From Watersipora subatra (Eukaryota; Bryozoa; Gymnolaemata; Cheilostomatida; Watersiporidae): DNA of 64,000 nt. Location: NCBI RefSeq assembly GCF_963576615.1, contig NC_088711.1, positions 35,266,121-35,330,120 on the forward strand. Direction: 5' to 3'. The number at the start of each line of letters is the position of its first letter. The first letter of the stretch is position 1. Positions 1-11,000 of this stretch are shown here, in pieces. The notes beneath the pieces are model-generated. The model was not told the DNA's origin. It was given only the letters and a program-made list of their open reading frames with translations, and did no database searches. Made by a program: the position numbers and the translations under genes.

Positions 1-528
1 GTTTTATAACTTGAAACTTTGGATTTTGAGTTTTTCGTAGGCAGAGGTTTCACTGCATTTGGCCTTTATTCACTTGCTGTTTACAGCACACCAATTACGT
101 TGTACATTTTTAACCATACAGAGATTATGCAGTTATGATTCTGTAGTAGGAGTAGGTAAGGTTCCCCTTTATATGCTGCTGTATTACCCAAAAAATGATC
201 ACAGAGTTATGCGCCCTCATGTACTTTTCATTTCTCATCCTTATTAAAAAAAACTATTCTAAAACATTCACTAAATTTAGTGTGCTTTATATTTGTATGA
301 AAATAAATTTGAATTTAATTTTGCTTATTTAATCTTATGTGGAAGCCTTTGTATTAATATCATCTTTTTTTATTAATATTGTTATCTGTAATCTTATGAT
401 AAACAGGTATTGTGATAAAAATCTCACCCACCAGGCATTTACACCTTTGTGATGTTAAAATTGTCCAACTCTACCATGACTGTTGCCGCCAGGTAGAACC
501 TTTTTAGCCATTTCAATAACTTTGACAG
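1..528 (+). other. Last intron of CTP synthase (partial)
   Basis: AT-rich sequence before the CTP synthase exon, with no convincing coding segment. It ends in a pyrimidine-containing tract and an acceptor AG at 527-528. Short open frames here show no family resemblance. Confidence 0.6.
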
Positions 529-881
529 GTCACCCATATTATGTCGGTGTCCAATACCATCCAGAGTATCTCTCTCGGCCACTCAAGACTTCTGCACCTT
601 TCCTCGGTCTCATCCTTGCCTCTACTAAAATGCTTAACAAGTACATCAGTGGAGACCACAAGTTATCTCCATGGCAAGACTTTGACATTGAGTCATCTGA
701 TGAAGAGATCAGAAGCAGTCCAAAACTAGGAAAAAGATCAATGGAGGCAGGTGATGGCCAATCTCCTAGTAAAAAGTCAAAATTGACCAATGAGGAGTCC
801 GGCGTTGCTGCAACTAACGGCCACTCTTTCAGACCAATCACAAATGGCAGTAGTAATTCTCATGAGTCTAACTGCAGTTAG
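529..881 (+). CDS. CTPS: CTP synthase, C-terminal exon (5' part outside the window)
   Basis: CTP synthase aminates UTP to CTP in the cytosol using glutamine and ATP, the last step of de novo pyrimidine nucleotide synthesis. The exon opens after the acceptor AG at 527-528 in phase 1 and encodes the end of the class I glutamine amidotransferase domain. The motif HPYYVGVQYHPEYLSRP contains the conserved YHPE block, with the His and Glu that complete the Cys-His-Glu triad. It continues with APFLGLILAS and KLSPWQDFD, as in animal CTP synthases. The remaining ~60 residues are a Ser/Asn/Lys-rich tail with acidic serines (SSDEE) and a basic patch (SKKSK); the family is variable here and phosphorylated in vertebrates. 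TAG stop at 879-881. The catalytic synthetase domain lies upstream of this window. Confidence 0.93.
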
Positions 882-2520
882 TTAATAGTACAGCTTCTAC
901 TAAACTGTCAGTTGTCTGATCATTCTGCTAGATTAGTAATATTTAGTACTTATGGTGGTAATCCTGTGAGCTTGCACACTTGTGTTACTCAATAAGTTTT
1001 GAGGGTCTCATGCGTTGTTAATAGCTATTGTTGAATCTCATTAGTCTACCTTGAAAGTATTATTGGGAATCTCATAATTCCGACGAAATCATTCTTTCAT
1101 AGTTTTATTGACATTAATTTTGTAACATTTAAAAATGAACATGAATCAATAAAAATGAACAATAGAAAAGGTTTGTTGAACTATTTTATCTCTCAAAGAT
1201 TATTCAAACTGTTGCTCTGTAGAAGAGACCTTGCTATGTATGCTCCTCAACAAAGGATGCTCTTTGTTGAGGGAATACATCACTTGCCTTACAACGTGTT
1301 TGTAGGTTGATGATAACTTCTTATCTTACATTTTAGCATCTTTCATACATGTTTTATTTGTCCAAAATACTTGTATATTGCACTTGTCAATGAATATCAG
1401 ACTGTATAGCTAGACCAGCAGTAAATCAGTGAATAATCAACAACAACATGAGGTCATCACTAGCATAAAGTTTGATTGTTTGATATAGTTAAACACCAAC
1501 ATAAAGTCAGTAGAAGCCTGCCTTGTGTGGCTATCCGCTCTCATTTTTTTCACGGATTGTGCCTAATCTATTTCTGCTTCATACGAACCCAGAATAGACA
1601 CAACAATCGATTTGCTCTTTGAGTGTGGGAGTTATCACCTCGTTGATTTTAGGATTGTTGAGAGCGGACAATCGTTAATTGTGCTAAACAACAGTACATT
1701 TTACATATATAGGTATTCTAGTTTTATACTACATATATCATGAATGATAAATTCAGTGACTTGTGCGAATTAAAAAGCAGCTTAGTTTTTACATAATCCG
1801 ATCTTTGGCTGTGTAAATACAATTATTGTTTAACTGTAGTGACAGGCACTATCTAGGGAGATGAGCCTCAATGGAGTGCTAGCTTTACTGATGAGGAGTT
1901 GCCGTTCATGCGACTTTATTTAACCCAACTAGCTCAACGTGAAGTCTGCAATGCGAATTGCTTGACATGTACATCAATATAAAACAGTTGCATATCTAAT
2001 TGCTAATAACAGTGTAAAAATATACATTGGTTTATATGTTTTAGAGGCAACTCAAATGGTTAGAATTAGACATAAATTGTAAAATAAACATAAAATGAGA
2101 AGTAGACAGTGAGTGTAACAAATCCTAATGTGTGTAAAAGTTTAACAGTTTGCTAAAAATGAAATACAAAATAATAGTCAAAAAATGGCCTTCCGTGGCT
2201 TGTCTTGGTAGAATAAACTCGAGAATAGTGTAAACTTTGGAACTTTTATAAGAACAACGTTGTAAGCTTAGAAACTTTATCACCAATAATGGGGAGCTTA
2301 TTGAGCCAAACTGCTCAGGACAAAGACTGCTGCTCTACTGACCAGGTCTGGAGAAGACTGCTCACCAAGATGATCGAATGCAAAGACTAAACAAAATTAA
2401 TGCACATCGCCGTGCCTAAAATATTCAGTCCCAGCCACGCAATTAACTGCCAATGGAACGGCATCAATGCTCGTAGCAGCTCCCAAGCTTATTCATCCCA
2501 GCAACCAAAGACTGGAAAAA
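882..2520. other. CTPS 3' UTR and intergenic DNA
   Basis: No coding segment recognised. A weak inverted pair (CCGCTCTCA near 1529 and TGAGAGCGGA near 1659) may be the ends of a small degraded element. Confidence 0.4.
1148..1153 (+). promoter_or_regulatory. Probable polyadenylation signal of CTPS
   Basis: AATAAA, 267 bases after the CTP synthase stop codon, the first canonical hexamer downstream. Placement is by position only. Confidence 0.5.
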
Positions 2521-2529
2521 GCATTAGTA

Positions 2530-2570
2530 TTTATTAGAAGGATGCCCGGTGTTGCACGAGTAATAAAAAA
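2530..2570 (+). repeat. Retroposon tail fragment (GCCCGGTGTTGCACGAGTA)
   Basis: The stretch GCCCGGTGTTGCACGAGTA followed by an A-rich run recurs in inverted orientation at about 20767-20800, with one change (CCCGGCGTTGCACGAGTA). Two copies in unrelated surroundings show a dispersed repeat. The A-rich end suggests the 3' end of a retroposon. Confidence 0.5.
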
Positions 2571-2912
2571 GCTTGTACAAAATTTTACTTTTAATCAACA
2601 TATTCAACGTCAACATTCACCATTCTAACTTTTAAATAAAGGTGTTTGTTTATTACTGTGTACTGTGTTTATATCTGTAGAATTTATACCATACCGGCTG
2701 CAGTGCCTAATACAGATCTATACTGATTGCAAGAAGTCTTGTTGGCTATATGAGTTTACAAATTTTTTTTCACTTATGAGCATGCACTTTTCTTTTGGTA
2801 TGCCTTCGCAAATCTTTTTTCTGGTATGACTATGCATAACGCTAGCTGCAGTGTTTAACGCCAAGCCATGAAAGAATGGCATGTGTTCCAAGTATGTGCC
2901 AGATTTATTTCA

Positions 2913-2992
2913 GTTGGATAGTGTAGTGTATTGGTTAAAAGGATGTCCACAAAACTGGAGGTTGTGAGTTCAAATCCAGTTCGCAGCGGATA
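2913..2992 (+). repeat. tRNA-derived SINE head
   Basis: A tRNA-like stretch has an A-box-like TAGTGTAGTGTATTGG and, about 35 bases later, a B-box-like GAGTTCAAATCC. It reads as a degenerate tRNA without a proper acceptor stem, so it is a SINE head rather than a functional tRNA gene. It directly abuts the inverted-repeat element starting near 3004. Confidence 0.5.
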
Positions 2993-3003
2993 TCTCATTC
3001 TTA

Positions 3004-3893
3004 AAGGTTGACTTGGAACAAAATTCACATTACAGTTATTTTATATCAAAAGATTCACTATGTCTTACTCTGTTGTGTTGTAGGTGCCAAATACGTGGAA
3101 ATTTGATTACAAGCCCTTAAAAGCTCAAAAACGAAAAGCCGCCGTAGATTGGAATCTCTTTATTTCTCTGACATATTCATTACAGTTTGGTTATCGTCTT
3201 GTCACGTGATGTTCTCACGTGAATTGAAAAGGCAATAAAAAGCTTAGCATAAAACTTATCGCAGCACTAGTTTATGATAAACACTTCGGGTCTTACCAAA
3301 AACCCTGTATCAAATATAGATGCTCGCTACTTTACAGTTTTGTTTCGGCATTATCTAATCGTCAAGTCGTAATCTGATCATGTGACCCAACACTTCGAAA
3401 ATAATTTTTTTGCAGCACTTTTTGATTATCACAGGTGACCAACAAGCTCGTCTTGATTATCAGACAATGATATGTACTCCTTCGAGGTAAGGTTGAAAAG
3501 TTTAACGAATTTTTACGGTAAGTTATAGGATATCAGTGCTAAAAGTGACAGCATGACAATGACGATAAAATAGACGCGTAAGAACAATAGACATGGTTTT
3601 ATTGAATGCGTGAAGTATATTTGTAAAAAGATTTCGACGAATGAGGTTGCATGAAAGTGTAAACAGAAACCATCTACCACAGCTATGTCACATTTGAGCC
3701 GTTTTGGAAAGCGATTCCAAACTACGGCGGTCTCATGTGGCTGCGATTAACTGTTCGTTTTTTAGCTTTTAAGAGCTTGTAATCACATTCCAATATATTT
3801 TGCACCTACAACACAACAGAGTAAAACATAGTGAATCTTATGATACCAAATAACTGTAATGTGAATTTTGTTGCAAGTCAACCTTTAAAACTT
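3004..3893. mobile_element. Non-autonomous DNA element with ~150-bp terminal inverted repeats
   Basis: The arm at about 3004-3150 (AAAGGTTGACTTGGAACAAA onward) is repeated in inverted orientation at about 3738-3893. Both contain CACATTACAGTTATTT, GATTCACTATG and CAACACAAC-type blocks. The ~590 bases between show no coding capacity. A third, solo arm lies at 16924-17075. Size and structure suit a MITE or fold-back derivative. I cannot assign the superfamily. Confidence 0.7.
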
Positions 3894-4537
3894 TATCACT
3901 ATAGCTGGACAAATGAAAGTACAGATGGACAAACATTGAGAATTTTATAGTTGTACTTGTTTTATGGTCATGACACATTTGTTTAAGTAATTATTTACTA
4001 CAACATGAAGACAAAGAAGTCTGGGGCTGATGTTTACGAGAAATAGTTTCAAGAAATGGCTAGAAATAATGCACATGCATGTGTACAATACAGATATACT
4101 GGTTTCGAAAAATGTGTTCTTTCTTGTAGCAATGAAAGTTTCAGTAAAGCTGTTACATAGGTAGTTCCTACTGATTACCAAAACAATTAAAGAACGATTT
4201 AACATTATTATTTAAAGGACAAACTGTTTCGTGCAATGTCTTACCCCGAATACTACGCGTATTGGGAAAGGTGACCTTTTGCAACATGCTTTAGTTTCCA
4301 GTAGTCTCAACAGTTCTATACCTGAGTGGAACATACATGTAGAAGAGTTTAGACAATCGTGTAAACATCGTTTTTGTTGGGAGATTACAATGGACAATCA
4401 GTGCATTACATGGTGAATGAAATTGACTATGTCATTATAGTATTATACATAGCTGGTTATTTATGGAATAATTACAGATTACTTTTACTTGCTTAATATA
4501 TAATTCAAGAATAATACTTTTGCTATAACAGCTCTCT

Positions 4538-4542
<5 letters not shown>

Positions 4543-4628
<86 letters not shown>
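4543..4628. repeat. (TA)n microsatellite
   Basis: About 40 uninterrupted TA dinucleotides preceded by a short TACATACA stretch. Confidence 0.97.
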
Positions 4629-4629
<1 letters not shown>

Positions 4630-5620
4630 TTGGAATGTCTCTTACAAATTCATTGTAAGCTCAGTACTGAAATAAAGAACATTACAGTGAGAACACAACA
4701 GTTTTATATAAAGCCTCCCTTCCAATGGCGGCGTGTGTTCTCAAAATTTACATACATTTGCATTGAGCTGAATTTCCTTTTACTATTTTTGATGTTTAGA
4801 ACCAGTTCTAAAAAGAAAAATATTGACTGGAGGACTTTTATATCAGTCCAAACTAGCAAAGAAGTCTAAATTCTATTAAGCTGCAGGTAAAATTACTTAA
4901 ATAGATTAACTTGTATTGTATTGCATACAGCCTACCTGTACGCGCTGGAGCTTCACAAAATGGAAAGAAGTTGATGAGAAGTTATGTTGGTCCTGATCAA
5001 AAAGTAGGTTTGCAGCCTGAATATAAGCAATACAATTTATGATAGATCACTACATTGTCCTTTTCAACAGAGTTTCACTTTTTTATAGGTTAATTACCAA
5101 GATTCACAGCATATTGATTTTGAGCTAAATGTATATGATTAGTCATTGTTGTACGCAAATTGTACAATAGTAGTAACCGTGGAAATCACTTCAATCGTGA
5201 GTTTTATAATACTATCGTTGCAATGATTCAGATGGAGGCCCAGGGTTGGTTATGGATCTGAGTTTGTTGTTAATATAGATGATCACACAATACCTTTCAA
5301 AATTCAATTTTTATGGGCAGTGAAAAAGGAAGGGGAGTTTAATAATACACCATGCCTGCACCGCCAGCCAAGAAATTTTTTTTCCAAAGCTGGTTGTGCA
5401 TCGGCGAGTTTCAAATTATTATTAATTTTAACATAAACTAACTTAAAATGTTGTGTCAGTTTTTTTTAAAGTCATGAAATGCTGCTCTCCTCACCCCCAA
5501 TCCCACCAAGCAAACAACAATCTACTACTACAGGCCTGCGAAGGTTTACTTCATTGTACCCCCAGAAGTTCTACACTTAATTTACATCATGCTGACCTTT
5601 TTAAATTAGTTCTAGTGCCC

Positions 5621-6950
5621 AGCAGTTGTGCAGCCCCTCTTTGCACTAATCGAGGCTTGGGCTTACTTTCCATCGGTTTCCAAAGACTCACTATGGAACC
5701 AATGGCTGGTGAATATGAAATGTCTTCCTTCCTTCAACTCTGGTAAAAGGAACAAACTGTGGCAGCCCACCAGCTCATCACTTTTATGCTCAGTAAGTTG
5801 TATAATTTCATAAAGAGATTAAGTTTAGTATAAAGTAATAAGTACAAAGGACCACCTATTTAATGTGTCTTAACAATAACGCTGCTAGTAAAAGTAGAGA
5901 CTGTCGCTTGATGTAAAGGAATCTTCTACAGGACTAAGAATTCATAAGTTTGAAGATCTTAGTCTTTGTAAGCAACTCATGTCATCACCCATTGAGTCGC
6001 TTTAACTGGTCTGTTTGTTTGTGGGTTGGTAAGGTTTATCGTCCTTGAGTAGTGTTTTATTTTCAGTACATTATGCGAAGTTTTCTAGGTAGGTCTATTG
6101 TTATAAAAAGATGTAAGTATTACTTCTGTTAATGTTACTGTAAATGTATATCTCTGATTTTATTTTTATTCCAGGCGCACTTTACTAATAACTGCTATTC
6201 AGAAGTGAGAGGCGTAAAGATCTTGAAGAAAGATGCAGCTCCTACAGTGTTTAATTTTGCAAAATCCTAGCCAAAGAGAAGAGCGCACTTTGATTTAGCA
6301 AATTCATCTGGTAATTATAATAACATTGTTTCTACTTAGTCTAATTTGCTGTAACATGATGAAGCTGTTGAATGACAAGATTATGGCCACTAGTCAACAC
6401 TTGAAAACTTCTACCGATTCTTCCTATGACGGAGACTCTAGTTATCTGGCTGACTATTTAACCTTAGTATGTAGCCAGCAAGACGATAAGGATGAACATC
6501 TTGACGAGTGTACTGAAGGGTGTACTGAAATGGTTATAAGTGGTGAGCCAGTCAATGAGCTCATCATGGTGGAGAAATCTTCTCTTTAATATCTGTTTGG
6601 CTGGGCGTTGAAGGCTATTGAATCGTGTACAGATTGTTGCATGATAACGACACTAAAGGAACCTGTTGCAACTCTTAGAGAGGTGGCCTTACACACCGTT
6701 AGAAAAGAGTATTGCGAAGGAGCACTTGAGCACCTAACACGACAAATATTCACGACGTTAGAGTCTGTAGAGAAAGTTTTCAGACAGTGGGCTCCAGCAC
6801 TAGATGAAACCCAAGGCTCACTGGTTGACCTTTTGTGAAACAAGTTGACACATGCAAGGTCTGAGACAGGAGCAGCCTGTAAGCACAACACGCTAGAACT
6901 TATCATTAAGAAATTCCTACGACAGGCTTCACATTTATTGTAAAGAAAAG
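5621..6950 (+). pseudogene. Degraded THAP-domain gene
   Basis: A THAP zinc-finger domain can be pieced together, but only across breaks. It has Cys-x5-Cys (CAAPLCTNRG) at 5626, then LTFHRFPK one frame away, then DSLWNQWLVNMK in a third frame. The first exon closes with LLCS before a GTAAGT donor at 5793. After an acceptor at 6173-6174 it resumes with AHFTNNCY (the Cys-x2-His half of the C2CH ligand set) and ILKKDAAPTVFNF, the THAP C-terminal signature. A stop follows three residues later. A third block (6340-6950) stays in one frame with in-frame stops at 6587 and 6836. Intron boundaries are kept, so this is an unprocessed pseudogene, perhaps from a THAP transposase such as the P-element class. 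Sequencing error could explain one shift but hardly all breaks. Confidence 0.6.
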
Positions 6951-8067
6951 ATTAGCTGTGGGCAAATCTCACACACACATGGATTCGAAAGTCATGGCTC
7001 TGCATGATCTGGTGAAAAGAGTTCTGTAATTTCATCATTTCGGTATTGTACATTTGCTTTGTTTACATCTATGTTTAAATATTGTAGATTTGCTATATTT
7101 GCCTTAGTAATTAGAATGTTACATTTTTTCATGTTTTGTAACTTTATGCATATTTTGTTTGTAGTTTTTAGATGTGCATCTGTATCTGAAAACTGAGTTT
7201 TTGGTTTTACTACTAAATATGCAAAATATTTTTAAATTGGATATTGTACATTGTATATGTTTTTTAACATGTAATACTTGTATACTATATTATAAATTTG
7301 ATGGATGTATCACCAGCACTAAAGGTACCATAGTCAAATAAGCATAAGATGTCTTGGTTTTTTCTATACTGTTAAAATTGTGAAATTAACATTTTAATTT
7401 ACCTATCAATTATTAAACTAATGTCTTGGTTGCTATTTCTGCTGCAAATCTGTCAGTGTAGCCAAAGCAAGAAGTTAGAGACATCTACAACTTATAATGT
7501 CAAAGTAATTCTCAAAATGTTTGTAATTTATTTATTGAAAAAAGGATTTTACCAATTATTTGCTATACATTTTTGGAGTTATCTTTTTAAACATCCAAAA
7601 AAGGAGAACTCCCAATATATAGGACTCACCAACAAAGTAGAGAATGGAAAAGTGGAATTGTCCTGGTTAAGTAACCCTAGCTACTTTTTGAAGTGGGTTT
7701 TTGAGGATAAAAGTTAGTGTCTCAGTAATATGTTATCAGTTGGAGGCGTGGCTTTTTCGCCGCCACGGCTAATTAGCTATGACGTCCTTGACCGTCCAAC
7801 TTTCATAATCGTAAACTCAGATTCTATAGGTAATATGCATCATATCGAAGTTCTTGGCAGTCTTACTGGGGTTGTCGTTCCGTTGAGGTTACTTGGCTTA
7901 CGCACCACAGCAATCAGGTGTACATATATATCGTCTTCGTTTTATTGAAACGGCTATATACCTAATCGTTGCAATAGAACTAGTACGTCTATTGCCTTAT
8001 GCTATTGACCTAACGCTATTCGTATTTTCTTGTACCATACGTACGAAAAGAAGCCGTACTAGAAGCG
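6951..8067. other. Intergenic DNA upstream of sepiapterin reductase
   Basis: AT-rich to about 7700, then less so. The 98-codon open frame at 7421-7717 resembles no family I know. The stretch just upstream of 8068 is presumably promoter and 5' UTR; I see no TATA box. Confidence 0.35.
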
Positions 8068-11000
8068 ATGGTGAATTTTGAGGATTCCGTTTGTCTGGTG
8101 GTGACTGGAGCTGGAAGAGGTTATGGACGAGCGCTGTGTCTTGCTGTTGTACCGCATATGCACAAGAAGTCGGTTGTGATCTTACTCGGAAGATCAAAAG
8201 ATCCTTTGGAGCAAACCAAGTTGTTCATGTTACAGAAGAATAGTTCTGTAACTGTGTATATTTATGACGGACTCGAGTGTAGCTCACTGAATGAAGATTC
8301 GCTCTCTAAGTTTGTAAGCGAGTGTGTTCCAGCACTATCTTCGACGCATTCTCTTTTAATTTTACACAATTGTGGAACTGTTGGGAAGCCTTCCCTAAAA
8401 GGCACAGATTACAAATTGCTTGAAGCTAATCAATATATGCTTATCAACTTTTCATCTATGGTTGCGGTTAACAATATTTTGTTAAAGCAACTTAGCGTTT
8501 GCGCTCAGAAGACTGTTGTGAACATTTCGTCATTGTGCGCTGTTCAACCATCCAAAGGCCTAAGTCTCTACTGTGCAGGCGAGTTTGGTCCTAATGAACA
8601 TAGTGCTAAGTTGAGAGATTGAGTCTGAACCAACGAGTGAACATACTAATCTACAAAGAGTCGTCCAAAGTTTTTCTTCAAAACTTAGTTGTGCAATATC
8701 GTTAAAGGTTTTGCAAATGACGACATTTTTTGGCGTTTTTTTTTCAGGTAAAGCGGCGAGAGATATGTTCTTTAGGGTTGCTGCCGAAGAGTGCCTATCA
8801 GTACGGTTTCTAAATTATGCTCCAGGACCCATGAAGACAGACATGCTTGAGGAAATTCAGAGTAGTTGTTATGACGATGTAACAAGAGATATGTTCAAAG
8901 GTATATCAGCGTTTCTTGCATATATATTTTTATTGTTGTTTAACAAGACGCATCTCATCTTGCAGCTGATGCGTTCATTATAAAAAGACTATTTACGTCT
9001 ACCTTGCTATAAAGAATGAAGCCGTTAACAAACAAAGATTTATAAATGTACCAAAAACTAATCATAAGTACTTCAAGTTATTACGCCTAGCGTCAAATGC
9101 ATGATATAAAACACTATTAAAAAGCTAACTTTGTTCACTCTAATTACATGTATGTATAAAAATTAACAGTAGGCCTAATAATTAGTAAAAGGGTTTTAAT
9201 CGTTAACTTATTTTTTATTGCTTTAATATTTTTTTTAGTTTTTGTCATTTTTTTACGTGTGTTGACAAGACTGTTGCTAGAAATTCTGGACATCGTATGT
9301 TGAAAACTACTTTGTATGTCACACCAAATACTTGCTTGACTTCCACATCGTATGCGGAAGTTTTATGTAGAGTAAATCGTGAGATAAAGTTTAACATAGT
9401 CATATTTCCTTAAATGAATTGCTGTACATGTGATTCTAAATCAATCACCTATAAAAATTATTGAATTAAAAAAGGTTGTGACCATGTCAACTTGTATGGT
9501 TAGTGCACCTGGAGAAAAGGGCTAAACGCCATGCAGCTGGAAAATATTTTACCTGCAAATGTGAAAAATGAAAAAGATAGGGACATGCAGAAATGCAACG
9601 CACAGTACAAATGGCAGCATCCACCTCACTCCTAAAAAGTTGTTTGTGAATGTCCAGAATCTAACCGAAAGCACTTCTGTGTATGTCAATGCTTTTGTTC
9701 GTGGTGATCCTCGATGTTCACAAATTACGCATGTTGGTCCCAAAAGCTGTCCTTGAAAGTAATTTGGGCAAATCTTTTGCTCAATAGTTGTGTGACGAAA
9801 GACTATTTACTTTACCATAATAGTTCACACAAATGTGGCTTTTTAAGCTCAGCTGAAAATATCCTATTGTTTGATACTTTCTACATGAAATTGTGGCAAT
9901 GAATGCCCGAATGAAGACACTTTTTTAATCATAATTTTTAAATCATTGATGATGAGTTGTTTCATAGCCATGTGTTATGCCGCCTTTTTATCAATTTTAT
10001 TTTGTACTTAACCCTTTCGCGGGCGAATTTTCAAAACTAAATCAGACTCCCATGGGCGAATTAATTTTCCAAAAAATCAAATTTTTTTAAAAGGTTCATA
10101 CACTTTTCTGTGTGTTATTATGTGCATATATCTATGTTTAAAGGTGCATATGTATACATGTATATGTCCATAGGCATATATATATATTATAAATAAATAA
10201 AAATGTATAACATAGAATATATGCTTTTCATAATAATTGTCTATTTACGAATGATATTTTCGAAAGCATTCTCCTTTACAAAGGCCCACATCAGTCTTTG
10301 CACCATGTACTTATTCGTGTAAAAAAGAGCTCCCACAAAGATGTACTTCCTGGATTGACAGGCTCAAAAAACTTTTCAAAATACTCTACTGGTTGAGCAT
10401 CTACTGGAGTAAATATTGGGCCTGTCACTGCTATAAACTGCTGAATTGTAGGAAATCTATCTCTGTTTATGTTGGTTATATTCTTCCAGGCACTGGCATC
10501 ACTCTTACTCACATCTTCATCATTACTGCTACCAGCCTTTTCATCACTGTCACTTCCAGATGTAAAGTCATTCCAATCACAATCCAAACCTGATTCACTG
10601 TCATCTCTTGCTACTAAATCTAAAAAGTCACTGTCAGCTCTGAATCTCTTAGTAATTTCGGTATTAGTACTTGCATTTTTAGAATAATCTCGGGAGGTTC
10701 TTTTAGAAGTCGCCATGACGGTAAAATGAAGTCAAACTCTCGAAAAATTCAGTAAATAAAAGCTAAAACCGAACCAAGAAAAATAAAAGTTGATAAATTA
10801 TTTAGAACAATTTTCTAATTTTCGAAAATTTATTTATTCATCACTGCTGAAAACGATCGTTTTTTCAACCTAAAAGTCAATTTTTGAGGCTAACCGAAAC
10901 TACTATATCGTAGCTTGCTATTGGTAAAAAAAGTAAACAAAAAACGGCATTTAGCTATCCAGAAACTGCAATAATAAAATACTTTACCGAAACGACAAAA

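Noticed and set aside
2913..2992. Functional tRNA gene
   Set aside because: A and B boxes are visible but acceptor and anticodon stems do not pair properly; it reads as a SINE head.
7421..7717. 98-codon frame before SPR
   Set aside because: AT-rich, no known motif, no in-frame continuation across plausible splice sites.
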